DNA from: Chryseobacterium sp. 36-9
Lineage (GTDB): Bacteria; Bacteroidota; Bacteroidia; Flavobacteriales; Weeksellaceae
DNA length: 39,395 nt
NCBI GenBank assembly: GCA_001898785.1
Contig: MKVE01000033.1
Location: 4,423 to 43,817 of the forward strand
Direction: 5' to 3'
Within the stretch, counting starts at the first letter, position 1. Each line of letters begins with the position of its first letter. The position numbers were made by a program, and so were the translations under genes. The notes below the pieces were generated by a model. The model had not been told where the DNA came from. It made no database searches and saw nothing but the letters and a program-made list of their open reading frames with translations. This document shows, in pieces, positions 1 to 8,596 of this stretch.

Positions 1-1620
1 TTCCAATATGTCGTGAGAAGGACTGTAAGCACTGGTATCGGACATATCATCCAACTGTAGAATATTATCTTTAACAAGATCAGCAGTCACACTGTTATCG
101 CTCTCATATGTTGTAAAAAGAGACATTTCTCTAGATCTTTTAAGACAAATCTCATAGAAAACAGTTCCTCGTCGTGATTGATTGTCTTCAACAATATATT
201 TCCACATTAACCTTTTAAATTGTAACTCGTCCAAGTGTTCCTCACTTAATAGTTCTGGTATAATTCGTACAGCTTTATCAAGATAATAAGGAGTTCTCAA
301 AAGATGCTTAATCTTAGAATTTTCCATCAATGGCAGTAAGTCAGGAATTTTTTCAACGATTAATTCAACCTCAGCATCATTAAATTCACCTACTTGAAAA
401 TAAGCAATATTTTCTGGCAGCTCATAATAGTAATCGATTTTAAACTTCTGTAATAAGTAGTCTCTTATTGTTAAAACTATAGTTATATTTTTATTTTTTT
501 CCAGTATCTGAAGTAGTTCATTAAATGCTCCCGAGCTACCTGACTCTATTAGTTTTTCAAAGCTTTCTATCCAAATTAAAAAATACTTATTTGATAAAGG
601 ACTTGCCAATATTTGTTCGATACTAACTTTACATCCGGCTTTTATCAAAGCTTCACTAATTGTTTCACAATACAGGTTTTCAGCGGTAAAAGTTAAAACA
701 CTACGATCTCCAGACATTTTCAAATCACTTACAGCTGATTTTGTCAAAGCCGATTTTCCAACTCCCGGGTTTCCATGAACCACTACAAGATTCTTTTCTT
801 TAAGCAATTGCAGGAGGTCTATATTATCACGAGGAACATTAAAATCTCCGATTTTTTCTCTAGTTCTAGAATTAGTGGTTTGTTCATTTTTTTCCATTTC
901 TTCATAACTTAAGAGAACATCTTTATCTGTCTCCGGTTTGATAGAATTGATCAGACTGAACTTAGGATATGGAATCAGCTTATTGTATGCTAAAACTTTG
1001 GTCGCCAAAAAAAATCCACCGTCCTCGTATGTATGAATAATACCTGTAAAATAAGTTTTTCCATACAAGATAGAATAAGCGCCACTTCCAGACAATCCTT
1101 CAACATTTTCCAAGGCCTGTTGATAATATGTATCGAGAGAATTTTCAGACTTTAGTGTAAATTTATATCGATTGCTCTTGATATCTTCGATAAATTTCAT
1201 AGGAAAAGATCGATCTGCCTCTTGATCATTAAAATTAGCATACCCTCTAATTTGATAATCTTCCACCATTTCATCAGTATCAATTACCTGACAAAAAAAT
1301 TGTTTACCTGTAAGTGGAAGAATATTCTTTTTAGAAAGAATCAACAATGCCATATCCTCATCATCATCTGACACAATAACAATATCTGTTTCGGTCAAAT
1401 TGTATGAATGAAATTCTGATGTTTCCTGATTAAAAATCTCTTCAAGTTTAATATCCGTATTTACATATTCTTTATCGAACTTTTTACCTTCTAAACAATG
1501 TTTTGCAGTCAAGACATACACGTCATCAACATCAGGACTCGGGTAGAAAATTACTGCTGTAGCAATTTCGTGGTTACATCTGATTTTGATTGTAGAAAGC
1601 TGTGGTATATTTTCATTCAT
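1..1620 (-). CDS. Trypsin-like peptidase fused to STAND/NACHT-type NTPase (C-terminus beyond window)
   Basis: 540 N-terminal residues are visible; the frame is still open at base 1. Residues about 15-220 look like a chymotrypsin-fold serine peptidase: TAKHC (His41), EDMALLIL (Asp89) and GLSGSGAY (Ser179) form a plausible catalytic triad. A P-loop, GNPGVGKSAL (about 283-292), opens an NTPase domain. FLIWIE near 347-352 fits Walker B and VLTIRD near 380 fits a sensor arginine, as in STAND/AAA proteins. The missing C-terminus should hold the sensor repeats. The start ATG overlaps the stop of the upstream MBL gene (ATGA), so the two are translationally coupled. In AVAST (Avs) antiphage STAND systems, a trypsin-like peptidase and an MBL protein are known partner modules. 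Domain calls are from motifs; the Avs subtype is inference. Confidence 0.85.
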   Translation of the reverse strand, partial: MNENIPQLSTIKIRCNHEIATAVIFYPSPDVDDVYVLTAKHCLEGKKFDKEYVNTDIKLEEIFNQETSEFHSYNLTETDIVIVSDDDEDMALLILSKKNILPLTGKQFFCQVIDTDEMVEDYQIRGYANFNDQEADRSFPMKFIEDIKSNRYKFTLKSENSLDTYYQQALENVEGLSGSGAYSILYGKTYFTGIIHTYEDGGFFLATKVLAYNKLIPYPKFSLINSIKPETDKDVLLSYEEMEKNEQTTNSRTREKIGDFNVPRDNIDLLQLLKEKNLVVVHGNPGVGKSALTKSAVSDLKMSGDRSVLTFTAENLYCETISEALIKAGCKVSIEQILASPLSNKYFLIWIESFEKLIESGSSGAFNELLQILEKNKNITIVLTIRDYLLQKFKIDYYYELPENIAYFQVGEFNDAEVELIVEKIPDLLPLMENSKIKHLLRTPYYLDKAVRIIPELLSEEHLDELQFKRLMWKYIVEDNQSRRGTVFYEICLKRSREMSLFTTYESDNSVTADLVKDNILQLDDMSDTSAYSPSHDILE

Positions 1621-2690
1621 ATTTTATGAGTTAAGGGCAGGTACGAAAGTTCTAAGCTGTCAGGTCCTATTTGTGAATAATCACATTCAAATGTATATCT
1701 TTCAAAAGCGTCGTCATCGACCTCAAAGATATTTCTCAATTCTTGAGTATCACAAGCAAAATGAATTTTGATAATTTCAGAATTTCTTCTCTCGTTCGTA
1801 ATGATTCTAACTATAGTCTCTTTATCCGGATGTCTGTTATGGATACCGTTTCCAGTTATCACATAACAATTGGTCTGAACTATTTCCAGCAATTTAGGGC
1901 AGGTATTGGCTTTACTGCCATGATGTGATAATTGCATAAACTTCACGGGCAGTGGCCGATCTTTATTATACCCCAATGCATCTAAACTGTCAATTATATC
2001 AGAGGGATGACTGTCGGCTAATAAGAGTACTTTTACCTTATCAAACTCGGCAAGAACAGCAATAGAGCTTCCATTAACAGGATCTGTATCCGGTTTAAAT
2101 TCATTCCCTGTAAGTTCTTCAATTATTTTTTTATGGTCGGATTGATTTTCTTTTCTACCAATTTTACCATTACTTTCTTCTTCTTTCCACAATTCTGTTG
2201 CAGCAGCTTCCTTTTCAGGTGTAGGTGAAAGAATGGTCATTTTAAAACCAAAACATTCAATTGGTAATGTTTCAGTATTTATTGGCACTGTGGTAAGAAG
2301 ATTATTTGCAGTTAAAAAATCCCTAAGTAAAATCCCGTCACCGACTGAGATTTTCCCATTAGATTCCTTTATCATCTCAGGAGAATGATTAAATAAAAAA
2401 TTCTTTACAGCGTCTTGTTTATTTTCAATTTTTTTGTCCACGACAAAACCTTTTACGGCACCGATATGGTCGCGATCTATATGGCTGATAATCCAATTTT
2501 CAATTTGTTCGCCAGAAGACAAAATTTCTTTTATTAATGGGGCAAAAGAATTTTTGTACTCTTTACCATATCCTCCATCAATAAGTATATTATGCCATTG
2601 GGAATCTGTTCCTAAAAATCTGATAAAAATAGCATCACCGCCGCCGATATCGAAAAAATGAAAACTAATCCGATGTGTTTTTTGAGTCAT
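1617..2690 (-). CDS. ComEC/Rec2-like metallo-beta-lactamase fold hydrolase
   Basis: A 357-residue protein with an MBL metal site: SHIDRDHIG (His70, Asp72, Asp74, His75), then LLADSHPSD and LSHHGSKAN further on. This ligand order is typical of the ComEC/Rec2-like MBL branch, which includes phosphodiesterase-type and DNA-processing enzymes. There is no signal peptide or membrane segment, so it is cytoplasmic. It is the first gene of a two-gene unit; its TGA overlaps the ATG of the peptidase-STAND gene by 4 nt. MBL proteins accompany peptidase/STAND genes in AVAST type 1-like systems, which suggests an effector or regulatory hydrolase. The substrate cannot be told from sequence. Confidence 0.88.
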   Translation of the reverse strand: MTQKTHRISFHFFDIGGGDAIFIRFLGTDSQWHNILIDGGYGKEYKNSFAPLIKEILSSGEQIENWIISHIDRDHIGAVKGFVVDKKIENKQDAVKNFLFNHSPEMIKESNGKISVGDGILLRDFLTANNLLTTVPINTETLPIECFGFKMTILSPTPEKEAAATELWKEEESNGKIGRKENQSDHKKIIEELTGNEFKPDTDPVNGSSIAVLAEFDKVKVLLLADSHPSDIIDSLDALGYNKDRPLPVKFMQLSHHGSKANTCPKLLEIVQTNCYVITGNGIHNRHPDKETIVRIITNERRNSEIIKIHFACDTQELRNIFEVDDDAFERYTFECDYSQIGPDSLELSYLPLTHKI

Positions 2691-2762
2691 AAAATAATGG
2701 TTATTAATACTTTCTTATTTTTTCTAAAATAGGAAAAGTTAATTGGATAAGTAAGAGTTTAT

Positions 2763-3368
2763 TTAAATAATTAAACGAAAGGTCAAATTAATCCTTTCTT
2801 TCATTTTTACTGTTGATTTAGCAATTCGATGTTCCCAGTTTTCCTGTAAATCCCCTTTCATAATGAGTAACGAACCGTGAGGCAATGGCAAACTGTATTT
2901 GCTCTGATGATGGTCTTTTTTTCTGAAATCAAAGTTTCTGGTTTGACCTAAACTGATTGATGCAATCACAGGTCGTTTTCCATAGCGGCTTTCTTTATCT
3001 CTGTGCCATGCCACGGAATCATTATTATCACGATACAGGTTTAATAAAACACCATTGAACTGATACCCAAATTCTTTTTCTATCCTTTCTTTTAAAGTAT
3101 AAAGCTCGGGAGTCCAAGGATTAGTTCCTGAAACATTTCCGTCTGAATCGTAAGAGCTATCATTTCCTCCATACCAAGCAGTAAGGCGGGGTGTTACAAC
3201 TGTTTTATCATACATCTTCTGAGTTCGCTGTTCCCAAGGTGTCGTTTTCAGCAGTATATCTTTCAATTCATCGGCTTCTTTGCTGCTCAGGAAATGTTCC
3301 TTGTATTCCAAAAGGTCTTTTGGAAATTTATAAAACTCTTCCGTATCAAATAAACTCAGCTGACTCAT
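2763..3368 (-). CDS. alkB: AlkB-family 2-oxoglutarate/Fe(II) dioxygenase (DNA alkylation repair)
   Basis: A 201-residue protein with the AlkB signature: AWHRDKE gives iron ligands His122 and Asp124, ENWEHRI gives His180, and ERINLTFRL gives the 2-oxoglutarate-binding Arg192 and Arg198. The family oxidatively removes methyl groups from N1-methyladenine and N3-methylcytosine. The extreme N-terminus reads MSQLSLFD; QLSLF (residues 3-7) matches the consensus beta-clamp-binding pentapeptide, suggesting recruitment to DnaN. The gene lies downstream of, and co-oriented with, the LexA-like repressor (145-nt gap) and opposite the two polymerase genes, so it probably belongs to the same DNA-damage response. 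Length is normal for short bacterial AlkB2/3-like proteins. Confidence 0.93.
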   Translation of the reverse strand: MSQLSLFDTEEFYKFPKDLLEYKEHFLSSKEADELKDILLKTTPWEQRTQKMYDKTVVTPRLTAWYGGNDSSYDSDGNVSGTNPWTPELYTLKERIEKEFGYQFNGVLLNLYRDNNDSVAWHRDKESRYGKRPVIASISLGQTRNFDFRKKDHHQSKYSLPLPHGSLLIMKGDLQENWEHRIAKSTVKMKERINLTFRLII

Positions 3369-3403
3369 TGCAATTTTCTATTAAAATATTTATATTTGAT
3401 CTG

Positions 3404-3426
3404 GCCCGTTTATACGGGATTTTTTT
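3404..3426 (+). terminator. Terminator-like hairpin in the alkB-repressor gap
   Basis: CCCGT (3405-3409), loop TTAT, ACGGG (3414-3418), then a run of seven T from 3420 on the plus strand. A -7-like TATATTTG sits just before it at 3391-3398. It points against both flanking genes, so it would stop antisense transcription into the repressor gene or make a very short RNA. The role is uncertain. Confidence 0.4.
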
Positions 3427-3513
3427 CATCATTTGTGTTTTTGCTTCCCTTAGGAGATTTTTTTTTATGAAGTAATGTTAGGAAACTTATTTTTGAGCTT
3501 TATTCAAATGAAT

Positions 3514-4290
3514 TCAATTCTTATCTCCTATTTTTTCTTTAATCTGTTTGATATCGGTCTTGATCTCTGTCATAAAGTTTTGAATATTACGTTCTGCAAA
3601 TTCATCAGCTCCATATTCTATCGTATTGATACTACAGGCAAATTCCCAGATCTCTTTAATTTCAGATAATGGAATTTTATATGGCTCATAAAATTGATTG
3701 TCAGCTTTTACCCATATACTGTCTGCTTCATGAAACTGGAATCTTTTGTAACTGATTCCATCATTAGTGGTGATGAAAATATAAGTCCGGTCCGTTTTCA
3801 GATCAGAAAGATTTTCTACATATTTTCCAACAATATAAGTTCCGTTCTTATAAGGCGGCATAGAATCTCCGTCCGCTGGAAACGCTCTAAACTTCCCACC
3901 TTTTAAAAAAGGTAAGGATATCGTTTCCAAACTTTCTATGTATTCCGGATCTCCATAACCGTTCAGATAACCCATAGAGGCTTTTTGTGGAATAATCTCA
4001 ATCTGATCGTTTCCATCCTGATCAACCCTGATAGGCAGAACAATCCTATTGTCAGGGAGCTCCATAATCTCATCAATCGAATATTTGCTGACGTTGATGG
4101 TCAAAAGTAAATCGATGCTGATATTATAATATCTTGAAATTTTCACTAAAATATCAAGGGGTGGCGCTGCGGCATCATCTTCATACTTACTATATCGGCC
4201 TCGGGTAATTAAAAGATCATCGGCAACCTTTTGTTGAGACAGATTGAGCTTACCTCTTAAATACCGCATGTTTTCTGATAAAATTGACAT
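3514..4290 (-). CDS. LexA-like repressor: XRE helix-turn-helix plus S24 peptidase domain
   Basis: 258 residues. Residues about 5-65 form an XRE-type HTH (MRYLRGKLNLSQQKVADDLL...). The C-terminal half is an S24/LexA-type autoproteolytic domain: FPADGDSMPP carries the catalytic Ser and ISYKRF the likely catalytic Lys. The segment before it, KASMGYLNGYGD, sits where relatives usually have an Ala-Gly scissile pair followed by YL; here the pair is Met-Gly. The gene is divergent from the polymerase pair and its start codon touches a perfect 19-bp palindrome, which argues for autoregulation and repression of both directions, relieved by RecA-stimulated cleavage. The HTH/S24 assignment is from motifs; the SOS role is inferred from the gene set. 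Confidence 0.9.
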   Translation of the reverse strand: MSILSENMRYLRGKLNLSQQKVADDLLITRGRYSKYEDDAAAPPLDILVKISRYYNISIDLLLTINVSKYSIDEIMELPDNRIVLPIRVDQDGNDQIEIIPQKASMGYLNGYGDPEYIESLETISLPFLKGGKFRAFPADGDSMPPYKNGTYIVGKYVENLSDLKTDRTYIFITTNDGISYKRFQFHEADSIWVKADNQFYEPYKIPLSEIKEIWEFACSINTIEYGADEFAERNIQNFMTEIKTDIKQIKEKIGDKN

Positions 4291-4308
4291 TGCTATAAAT
4301 TATAGCAA
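4290..4308. promoter_or_regulatory. Palindromic operator at the repressor start
   Basis: TTGCTATAA-A-TTATAGCAA is a perfect 9+1+9 palindrome. It abuts the minus-strand -7 box and overlaps the first base of the repressor ATG, so a bound dimer would block transcription start. It is the best candidate site for the adjacent LexA-like repressor. Confidence 0.75.
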
Positions 4309-4316
4309 CAAATATA
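4309..4316 (-). promoter_or_regulatory. -7 box for the LexA-like repressor gene
   Basis: On the minus strand it reads TATATTTG, an exact TANNTTTG Bacteroidota -7 element. It lies immediately upstream of the 19-bp palindrome, placing the transcription start inside the operator. No TTTG -33 element at 19-21 nt was found. Confidence 0.6.
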
Positions 4317-4323
4317 CAATTTT

Positions 4324-4342
4324 TTGCTACAAATCGTGATAA
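4324..4342. promoter_or_regulatory. Second, degenerate operator in the divergent promoter
   Basis: This 19-nt site begins TTGCTA like the perfect operator, then CAAAT, and ends GATAA, so one half-site is well conserved and the other is weak. It overlaps the start of the plus-strand -7 box (4340-4347), where binding would block polymerase-gene transcription. Confidence 0.5.
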
Positions 4343-4347
4343 TTTTG
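4340..4347 (+). promoter_or_regulatory. -7 box for the polymerase operon; probably leaderless
   Basis: TAATTTTG matches TANNTTTG exactly. The G is only 4 nt before the polymerase ATG at 4352, so transcription should begin at or within a few bases of the start codon, giving a leaderless or nearly leaderless mRNA. No clear -33 element is seen. Confidence 0.55.
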
Positions 4348-4351
4348 TCAA

Positions 4352-5497
4352 ATGGAACGAGCGATTGCACATATGGATCTGGATACATTCTTTGTTTCCT
4401 GTGAACGGCTGAGAGACTCTGTATTGGAGAATCAGCCCGTGATCATAGGTGGCGGAGATCGTGGTGTAGTAGCATCTTGTTCCTATGAAGCCAGGAAATT
4501 TGGGGTTCGTTCTGCGATGCCTTTGCGAATGGCTTTACGCTTATGTCCCGAAGCGCAGGTTATCAAAGGTGATATGGAGTATTATTCCAAAATGTCACAT
4601 TTGGTGACTGAAATCATTCAGGAAAAAGTTCCTGTTATGGAAAAAGCAAGTGTAGACGAGTTCTATCTTGATCTGTCGGGCATGGATAAGTTCTTCGGCT
4701 GCTATCAATGGACAACCGAAATTGCGGAAGCGGTAAAGAAAAATACAGGTCTACCTATTAGTTTTGCATTGTCTACCAATAAAACAGTTTCAAAGATTGG
4801 AACAGGTGAAGCAAAGCCAGCCGGTAAATTAGAATTAAAACCGCTCGCAATACAGCCTTTTTTAAATCCTTTATCCGTCAGAAAGATTCCTATGGTTGGT
4901 GATGTGACCTTTGAACTCCTTTCAAGATTAGGTGTAAGAAAGATTGAAACACTTGCTAAAATGCCAGTGGATGTGCTTCAGGAATTAATTGGAAAAAATG
5001 GAACTGAGTTATGGAAAAAAGCCAATGGCATTGATTTAAATCCTGTGATTCAATATTCAGAGCGTAAATCCATATCAACTGAAACAACTTTTTCCGAAGA
5101 CACCATCGATATTCCGAATATCAGAAGTATTCTTTCCGGAATGGTTGAACAGTTATGCTACCAGTTAAGACAGGAAAAATGGCTGACCTCAACGGTATCA
5201 GTAAGAATAAGATATGCCAACTTTGATACAGAGACTAAACAATGTAAGGTGGCTTATACCTCAGCAGACCACACATTGCTGAAATATATTCTGGAACTCT
5301 TCAAGAAAGTTTATACCCGAAGAATGAGAATTCGTCTTGTAGGTGTCAAGTTTACAGGACTGGTTCACGGAAGCCATCAGATGAATCTTTTTGAAGATAC
5401 CGAAGAGCTGATCTCATTATATCAGACCATGGATAAAATGAAAGACCGTTTTGGTGCTAAAAGCCTTGGAAGGGCTTCCGGTTTTTTGACTCAATAA
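4352..5497 (+). CDS. dinB: Y-family (DinB/UmuC-type) translesion DNA polymerase
   Basis: 381 residues. The palm motifs are intact: HMDLDTFF (Asp9) and ASVDEFYLD (Asp102, Glu103) coordinate the catalytic metals, and CSYEARKFGVRSAMP is the conserved finger segment. A little-finger domain follows, and QMNLF (343-347) is a clear beta-clamp-binding motif. Y-family enzymes copy past damaged bases with low fidelity. The gene is 8 nt upstream of a DnaE-type polymerase, in the same transcript, divergent from a LexA-like repressor. This resembles an ImuB/DnaE2 mutasome, but the active-site residues are present, unlike inactive ImuB, and no ImuA/RecA-like gene is seen. It could equally be annotated DNA polymerase IV or V. 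Confidence 0.93.
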   Translation: MERAIAHMDLDTFFVSCERLRDSVLENQPVIIGGGDRGVVASCSYEARKFGVRSAMPLRMALRLCPEAQVIKGDMEYYSKMSHLVTEIIQEKVPVMEKASVDEFYLDLSGMDKFFGCYQWTTEIAEAVKKNTGLPISFALSTNKTVSKIGTGEAKPAGKLELKPLAIQPFLNPLSVRKIPMVGDVTFELLSRLGVRKIETLAKMPVDVLQELIGKNGTELWKKANGIDLNPVIQYSERKSISTETTFSEDTIDIPNIRSILSGMVEQLCYQLRQEKWLTSTVSVRIRYANFDTETKQCKVAYTSADHTLLKYILELFKKVYTRRMRIRLVGVKFTGLVHGSHQMNLFEDTEELISLYQTMDKMKDRFGAKSLGRASGFLTQ

Positions 5498-5505
5498 ATA
5501 AAATT

Positions 5506-8500
5506 ATGTTCCTCAATTGTCATACCTATCATAGCCTTCGTTATGGGACTATTTCTGTTGAAGAATTAGTTGATCTGGCTATGGATTATAAGCTGAAAGT
5601 TCTTGCGCTAACTGATATCAATACCGTAACGGGAATCTATCAGTTTTATAAACTGTGTGAAGATAAAGGCATTAAACCTATTGTAGGCGTTGATGTCAGA
5701 GTTGAAAATGAGCAGTATTATATATGCTTAGCGAAGAACCCGAAAGGAATAGCTGAAGTCAACAGGCTTTTGACCGATTATAATTGTGAAAATATTGAAA
5801 TTCCAAAATCTAATCCTCAATTAGAAAACTGCTTTGTGATTTATACTTTACAAAATAAACCTGATATATTATTGGAACACGAGTTTATCGGAATCAGACA
5901 AGATGAGTTAAACCTTTTAATCAATTCTGAATTCAAATCCCTCACTCATAAAATGGTTATCCTTCATCCGGTAACGTTTAAGACTGATGACGAATACGAA
6001 CTTCATAAAATATTACGAGCCATAGATGGTAATATTCTTTTTACAAAACTGGCTGAAAAAGATTATTGTAGAAAAGATGAGTTGTTTATGAGTAAGAAAA
6101 CTCTTCTCGATCAGTTTAAGCATTACCCAGAAATCGTTGAAAACACGAAATTTATCGTCAGTCAATGCAGTTTTGATTTTGAATTTAAAACCCCGAAGAA
6201 TAAAAAATATTATACTGACAGCAAGGAAAATGACTTTAAATTGTTATCCCAGCTTGCTTATGAAGGTTTATCTCATAGATATCCTGATAATAACAGACAG
6301 GCTATTGAGAGAGCTGAAAAAGAATTAACAGTTATTCATCAACTTAATTTTTGCGGCTACTTCTTGATTACTTGGGATATTATTCAATACAGTAAGCGTA
6401 TGGGTTTTATGCACGTCGGAAGAGGAAGTGGCGCTAACAGTATTATAGCTTATTGTTTAGGCATTTCCGACATATGTCCTCTAGAGCTAGATTTGTACTT
6501 TGAGCGTTTTCTAAACTTAAACCGTAAAAGTCCTCCCGACTTCGACATCGATTGGAGTTGGAAGAATCGTGACACTATTTTGGAATACATTTTTGATAAA
6601 TATGGAAAAAATCACGTTGCTTTTTGTGGAACTAATGTGGAGTTCAAGAGAAAATCGAGATTCAGAGAACTGGGAAAAGTCTTTGGACTGCCGAAAGATG
6701 AACTAGATCAGCTTTCAAAAAAACCGAGAGAACTACACGATCAAAATTCAATTGTTCAAGAGATTTATAAGTATGAACAGTTGTTAGTTGGATTTCCCAA
6801 TCAAAGAAGTATGCATTCTTGTGGGATTCTTATTTCCGAAGAACCTATTACAAATTATTCAGTTTTAGAATTTCCTCCAAAAGAATTTCCAATTGTTCAG
6901 TTTGATATGCATACAGCTGAGGATATTGGTCTGGAAAAGTTTGACATTCTTTCACAAAGAGGATTGGGAACGATTAAAGATACCGTTAATCTAATTAAAG
7001 AAAAAAAGGGAATCAATGTAGATATTGAAGATACCAGAATCTCTAAGGATGAAGTCAAGTGCAATGAATTTTTGAGCATTGGAAAGACCATTGGTTGTTT
7101 CTACATTGAATCTCCAGCTATGCGTGGACTTTTGAGAAGATTAAAATGTGATAATTACAAAGTATTGGTTGCTGCATCATCAATTATTCGTCCAGGAGTT
7201 GCACAGAGTGGAATGATGCGGGAGTACATTTTCCGACACAATCATCCCGGTCAATTTGAATACTTCCACGATGTATTTGAAAAAGAATTAGGCGAAACCT
7301 ATGGCATTATGGTTTATCAAGAAGATGTCATTAAAATTGCGATGCACTTTGGTGGAGTTTCTGCAGCTAATGGAGATGTTCTTCGAAGAGCTATGAGTGG
7401 TAAAGGACGATCACTTTCAGCTTTACAAAAATTAAAAGATGATTTCTTTGAATCCTGCAAAAGGAAAGGACATCCTGAGCAGCTTTCTCAGGAAGTATAT
7501 CGACAGATTGAATCTTTTGCCGGCTACTCCTTTTGTAAAGCACACTCTGCTTCTTATGCCGTGGAGAGCTATCAGAGTCTGTTTCTGAAAGCCTATTACC
7601 CTATCGAATTTATGGTATCTGCTATTAATAATGGCGGTGGTTTTTACCGAACAGAAGTTTATGTACACGAGGCGAAGATGTCAGGTGCTAAAATTCATAA
7701 CCCCTGCATTAACCTAAGCGAATTTCATACAACATTATATGGAACAGATGTGTACTTAGGTCTAATGCATATTGAAAAACTTGAAGCTTCTATCAAAGTA
7801 AATATCCCGGAAGAAAGGAAAGAAAACGGCGATTACGGATCATTAGAAGATTTTATAAAAAGAGTCAACATTGGTATTGAAACTTTACAGATATTAATTT
7901 TTGTCGGGGCTTTCAGATTTACCGGAAAGCAGAAACACGAACTTTTAATTGAAGCAAGATTCCTACTTTCAAAGAATCAATATAAAAGCAAGATCATATC
8001 ATTATTTGAGGAACCTCAAAAAGATTATAAGCTACCGACAATAGATAGAAACCCTTTTGAAGACGCTTTTGATGAAATTGAAATTTTAGGATTTCCAGTT
8101 TCCTATTCGATCTTTGATTTACTCAAGACTAAATACAGAGGTCACGTTTTGGTTAAAGATCTCTTGAAGTATCATAAAAAACAGGTTAAAATGCTGGCAT
8201 ATTTAATTTCCAGGAAACACGTTCCTATCAAGATGAGAAATCATCCTGGAAAGAAAGACGATATGTATTTCGGAACATGGATCGATGCTGAAGGTGAGTA
8301 TTTTGACACGGCACATTTTCCCGACAGTTTAAAACAATTTCCCTTTAAGGAAGGAGGAGTCTACCTTTTATTAGGAACTGTTGAAGTAGATTATCATTTT
8401 CCTACTATTACCATTACTAAAATGGCAAAAATGCCTTTGATTGCCGATCCGCGATATTCGATGGATGATGAAAAATCTAAAGAAATGGAAAGAAGTCTAC

Positions 8501-8580
8501 GGGAAGACGTTAGTATGACTCACCGAAATCCCTATCCACAGGAACATGAAATTGGATTACCAAGAAAAAAGATAAACTGA
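5506..8580 (+). CDS. dnaE: DnaE-type DNA polymerase III alpha subunit, short error-prone-like form
   Basis: 1024 residues, shorter than replicative DnaE1 (about 1160) and close to DnaE2/ImuC. The N-terminal PHP domain begins HTYHSLRYGTIS. Its second motif reads LALTDINT where replicative enzymes usually have TDH, so a metal ligand is probably lost. The C-family core is intact: GRGSGANS, PPDFDIDWSW (Asp347, Asp349) and EKFDILS (Asp480) match the catalytic aspartates. A helix-hairpin-helix region, an LF-containing patch (IISLFEEP) that could bind the clamp, and an OB-like C-terminus (about 870-985) follow. Paired with the Y-family polymerase and a LexA-like repressor, it is most likely a damage-induced extender polymerase rather than the main replicase. 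That role is inference. Confidence 0.92.
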   Translation: MFLNCHTYHSLRYGTISVEELVDLAMDYKLKVLALTDINTVTGIYQFYKLCEDKGIKPIVGVDVRVENEQYYICLAKNPKGIAEVNRLLTDYNCENIEIPKSNPQLENCFVIYTLQNKPDILLEHEFIGIRQDELNLLINSEFKSLTHKMVILHPVTFKTDDEYELHKILRAIDGNILFTKLAEKDYCRKDELFMSKKTLLDQFKHYPEIVENTKFIVSQCSFDFEFKTPKNKKYYTDSKENDFKLLSQLAYEGLSHRYPDNNRQAIERAEKELTVIHQLNFCGYFLITWDIIQYSKRMGFMHVGRGSGANSIIAYCLGISDICPLELDLYFERFLNLNRKSPPDFDIDWSWKNRDTILEYIFDKYGKNHVAFCGTNVEFKRKSRFRELGKVFGLPKDELDQLSKKPRELHDQNSIVQEIYKYEQLLVGFPNQRSMHSCGILISEEPITNYSVLEFPPKEFPIVQFDMHTAEDIGLEKFDILSQRGLGTIKDTVNLIKEKKGINVDIEDTRISKDEVKCNEFLSIGKTIGCFYIESPAMRGLLRRLKCDNYKVLVAASSIIRPGVAQSGMMREYIFRHNHPGQFEYFHDVFEKELGETYGIMVYQEDVIKIAMHFGGVSAANGDVLRRAMSGKGRSLSALQKLKDDFFESCKRKGHPEQLSQEVYRQIESFAGYSFCKAHSASYAVESYQSLFLKAYYPIEFMVSAINNGGGFYRTEVYVHEAKMSGAKIHNPCINLSEFHTTLYGTDVYLGLMHIEKLEASIKVNIPEERKENGDYGSLEDFIKRVNIGIETLQILIFVGAFRFTGKQKHELLIEARFLLSKNQYKSKIISLFEEPQKDYKLPTIDRNPFEDAFDEIEILGFPVSYSIFDLLKTKYRGHVLVKDLLKYHKKQVKMLAYLISRKHVPIKMRNHPGKKDDMYFGTWIDAEGEYFDTAHFPDSLKQFPFKEGGVYLLLGTVEVDYHFPTITITKMAKMPLIADPRYSMDDEKSKEMERSLREDVSMTHRNPYPQEHEIGLPRKKIN

Positions 8581-8596
8581 TTCTTTAGTATTCTTG

